A DNA stretch of 5,224 nt from Oscillospiraceae bacterium (lineage in GTDB: Bacteria > Bacillota > Clostridia > Oscillospirales > Ruminococcaceae), in the NCBI GenBank assembly GCA_029062865.1, contig JAIDPG010000138.1:1-5224 (forward strand). The letters run 5' to 3'. Below the pieces are notes generated by a model, which did no database searches, was not told the DNA's origin, and was given only the letters and a program-made list of their open reading frames with translations. The stretch's first letter is position 1; each line of letters begins with the position of its first letter. A program made the position numbers and the translations under genes. Below are positions 5,105-5,224 of this stretch, in pieces.

Positions 5105-5224
5105 ATATAAAAATTCCCCTTATTTTAATTTTAATTTCAAAATTCCGTCATTGATGTCGCTCGCCCCACCCCATCGCGCCGCCGCGAGCGCCACCACGGA
5201 CGGAAACCGAAATAATTTTTATTG
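5105..5224 (-). other. Leader and upstream region of spoVAC, no supported promoter
   Basis: The proximal part (5111-5145) is very AT-rich and carries the spoVAC SD. A 7-bp inverted repeat, CGCTCGC/GCGAGCG (5158-5164 and 5184-5190), has a 19-nt GC-rich loop and no T-run. A sigma-G promoter is expected from the known regulation of spoVA, but I could not find a convincing CATnnTA-type -10 with a matching -35 here. Short frames open to the edge show no recognisable protein end. Confidence 0.4.

Noticed and set aside
5120..5145. Sigma-A-like TTGAAA plus AT-rich sequence before spoVAC
   Set aside because: No -10 lies at a usable distance from the TTGAAA; the match reflects AT-richness only.

Overview
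The window suggests a chromosomal segment of a spore-forming Clostridia member, probably a gut Oscillospirales/Ruminococcaceae-type Firmicute. This is inferred from three things: a spoVAC-spoVAD-spoVAE cluster without spoVAA/AB in front of it, a pair of lipoproteins with BspA-like (LRR_5) leucine-rich repeats, and purine-rich Shine-Dalgarno sites throughout. Most coding DNA is GC-rich (about 60-75% in hand-counted lines) with AT-rich intergenic gaps. I could not identify the species.

Layout. Positions 1-68 hold the first 22 codons of an unidentified minus-strand gene. It has its own extended -10 promoter (172-200) and a long 5' leader containing a strong hairpin (99-127). A divergent plus-strand consensus sigma-A promoter (317-345) drives a HAD-superfamily phosphatase of the phosphoglycolate phosphatase type (362-1030). 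Two plus-strand lipoproteins with C-terminal LRR_5 repeats follow (1091-1852 and 2032-3219). Each ends at a rho-independent terminator. The second is preceded by an (AT)11 dinucleotide tract that lies where a promoter spacer would be.

Convergent to these, on the minus strand, is the spoVA cluster, transcribed spoVAC (5104-4661), spoVAD (4649-3645), spoVAE (3630-3259). The genes are 8-14 nt apart, and the SD of each downstream gene abuts the stop codon of the gene before it, which suggests translational coupling. The products would form the inner-membrane machinery that moves dipicolinic acid (DPA) with calcium into the forespore and releases it at germination. The long hairpin at 3226-3254 separates the two convergent units and probably works in both directions.

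The genes do not form one pathway: there is a housekeeping phosphatase, two surface lipoproteins of unknown ligand, and a sporulation operon. I see no mobile element, CRISPR array, tRNA or rRNA. The most interesting signal is the (AT)n tract in the probable promoter of the larger LRR lipoprotein, a candidate phase-variation switch. Next is the abrupt fall in GC within that same gene, which suggests its repeat domain has a different history from its signal and linker region.
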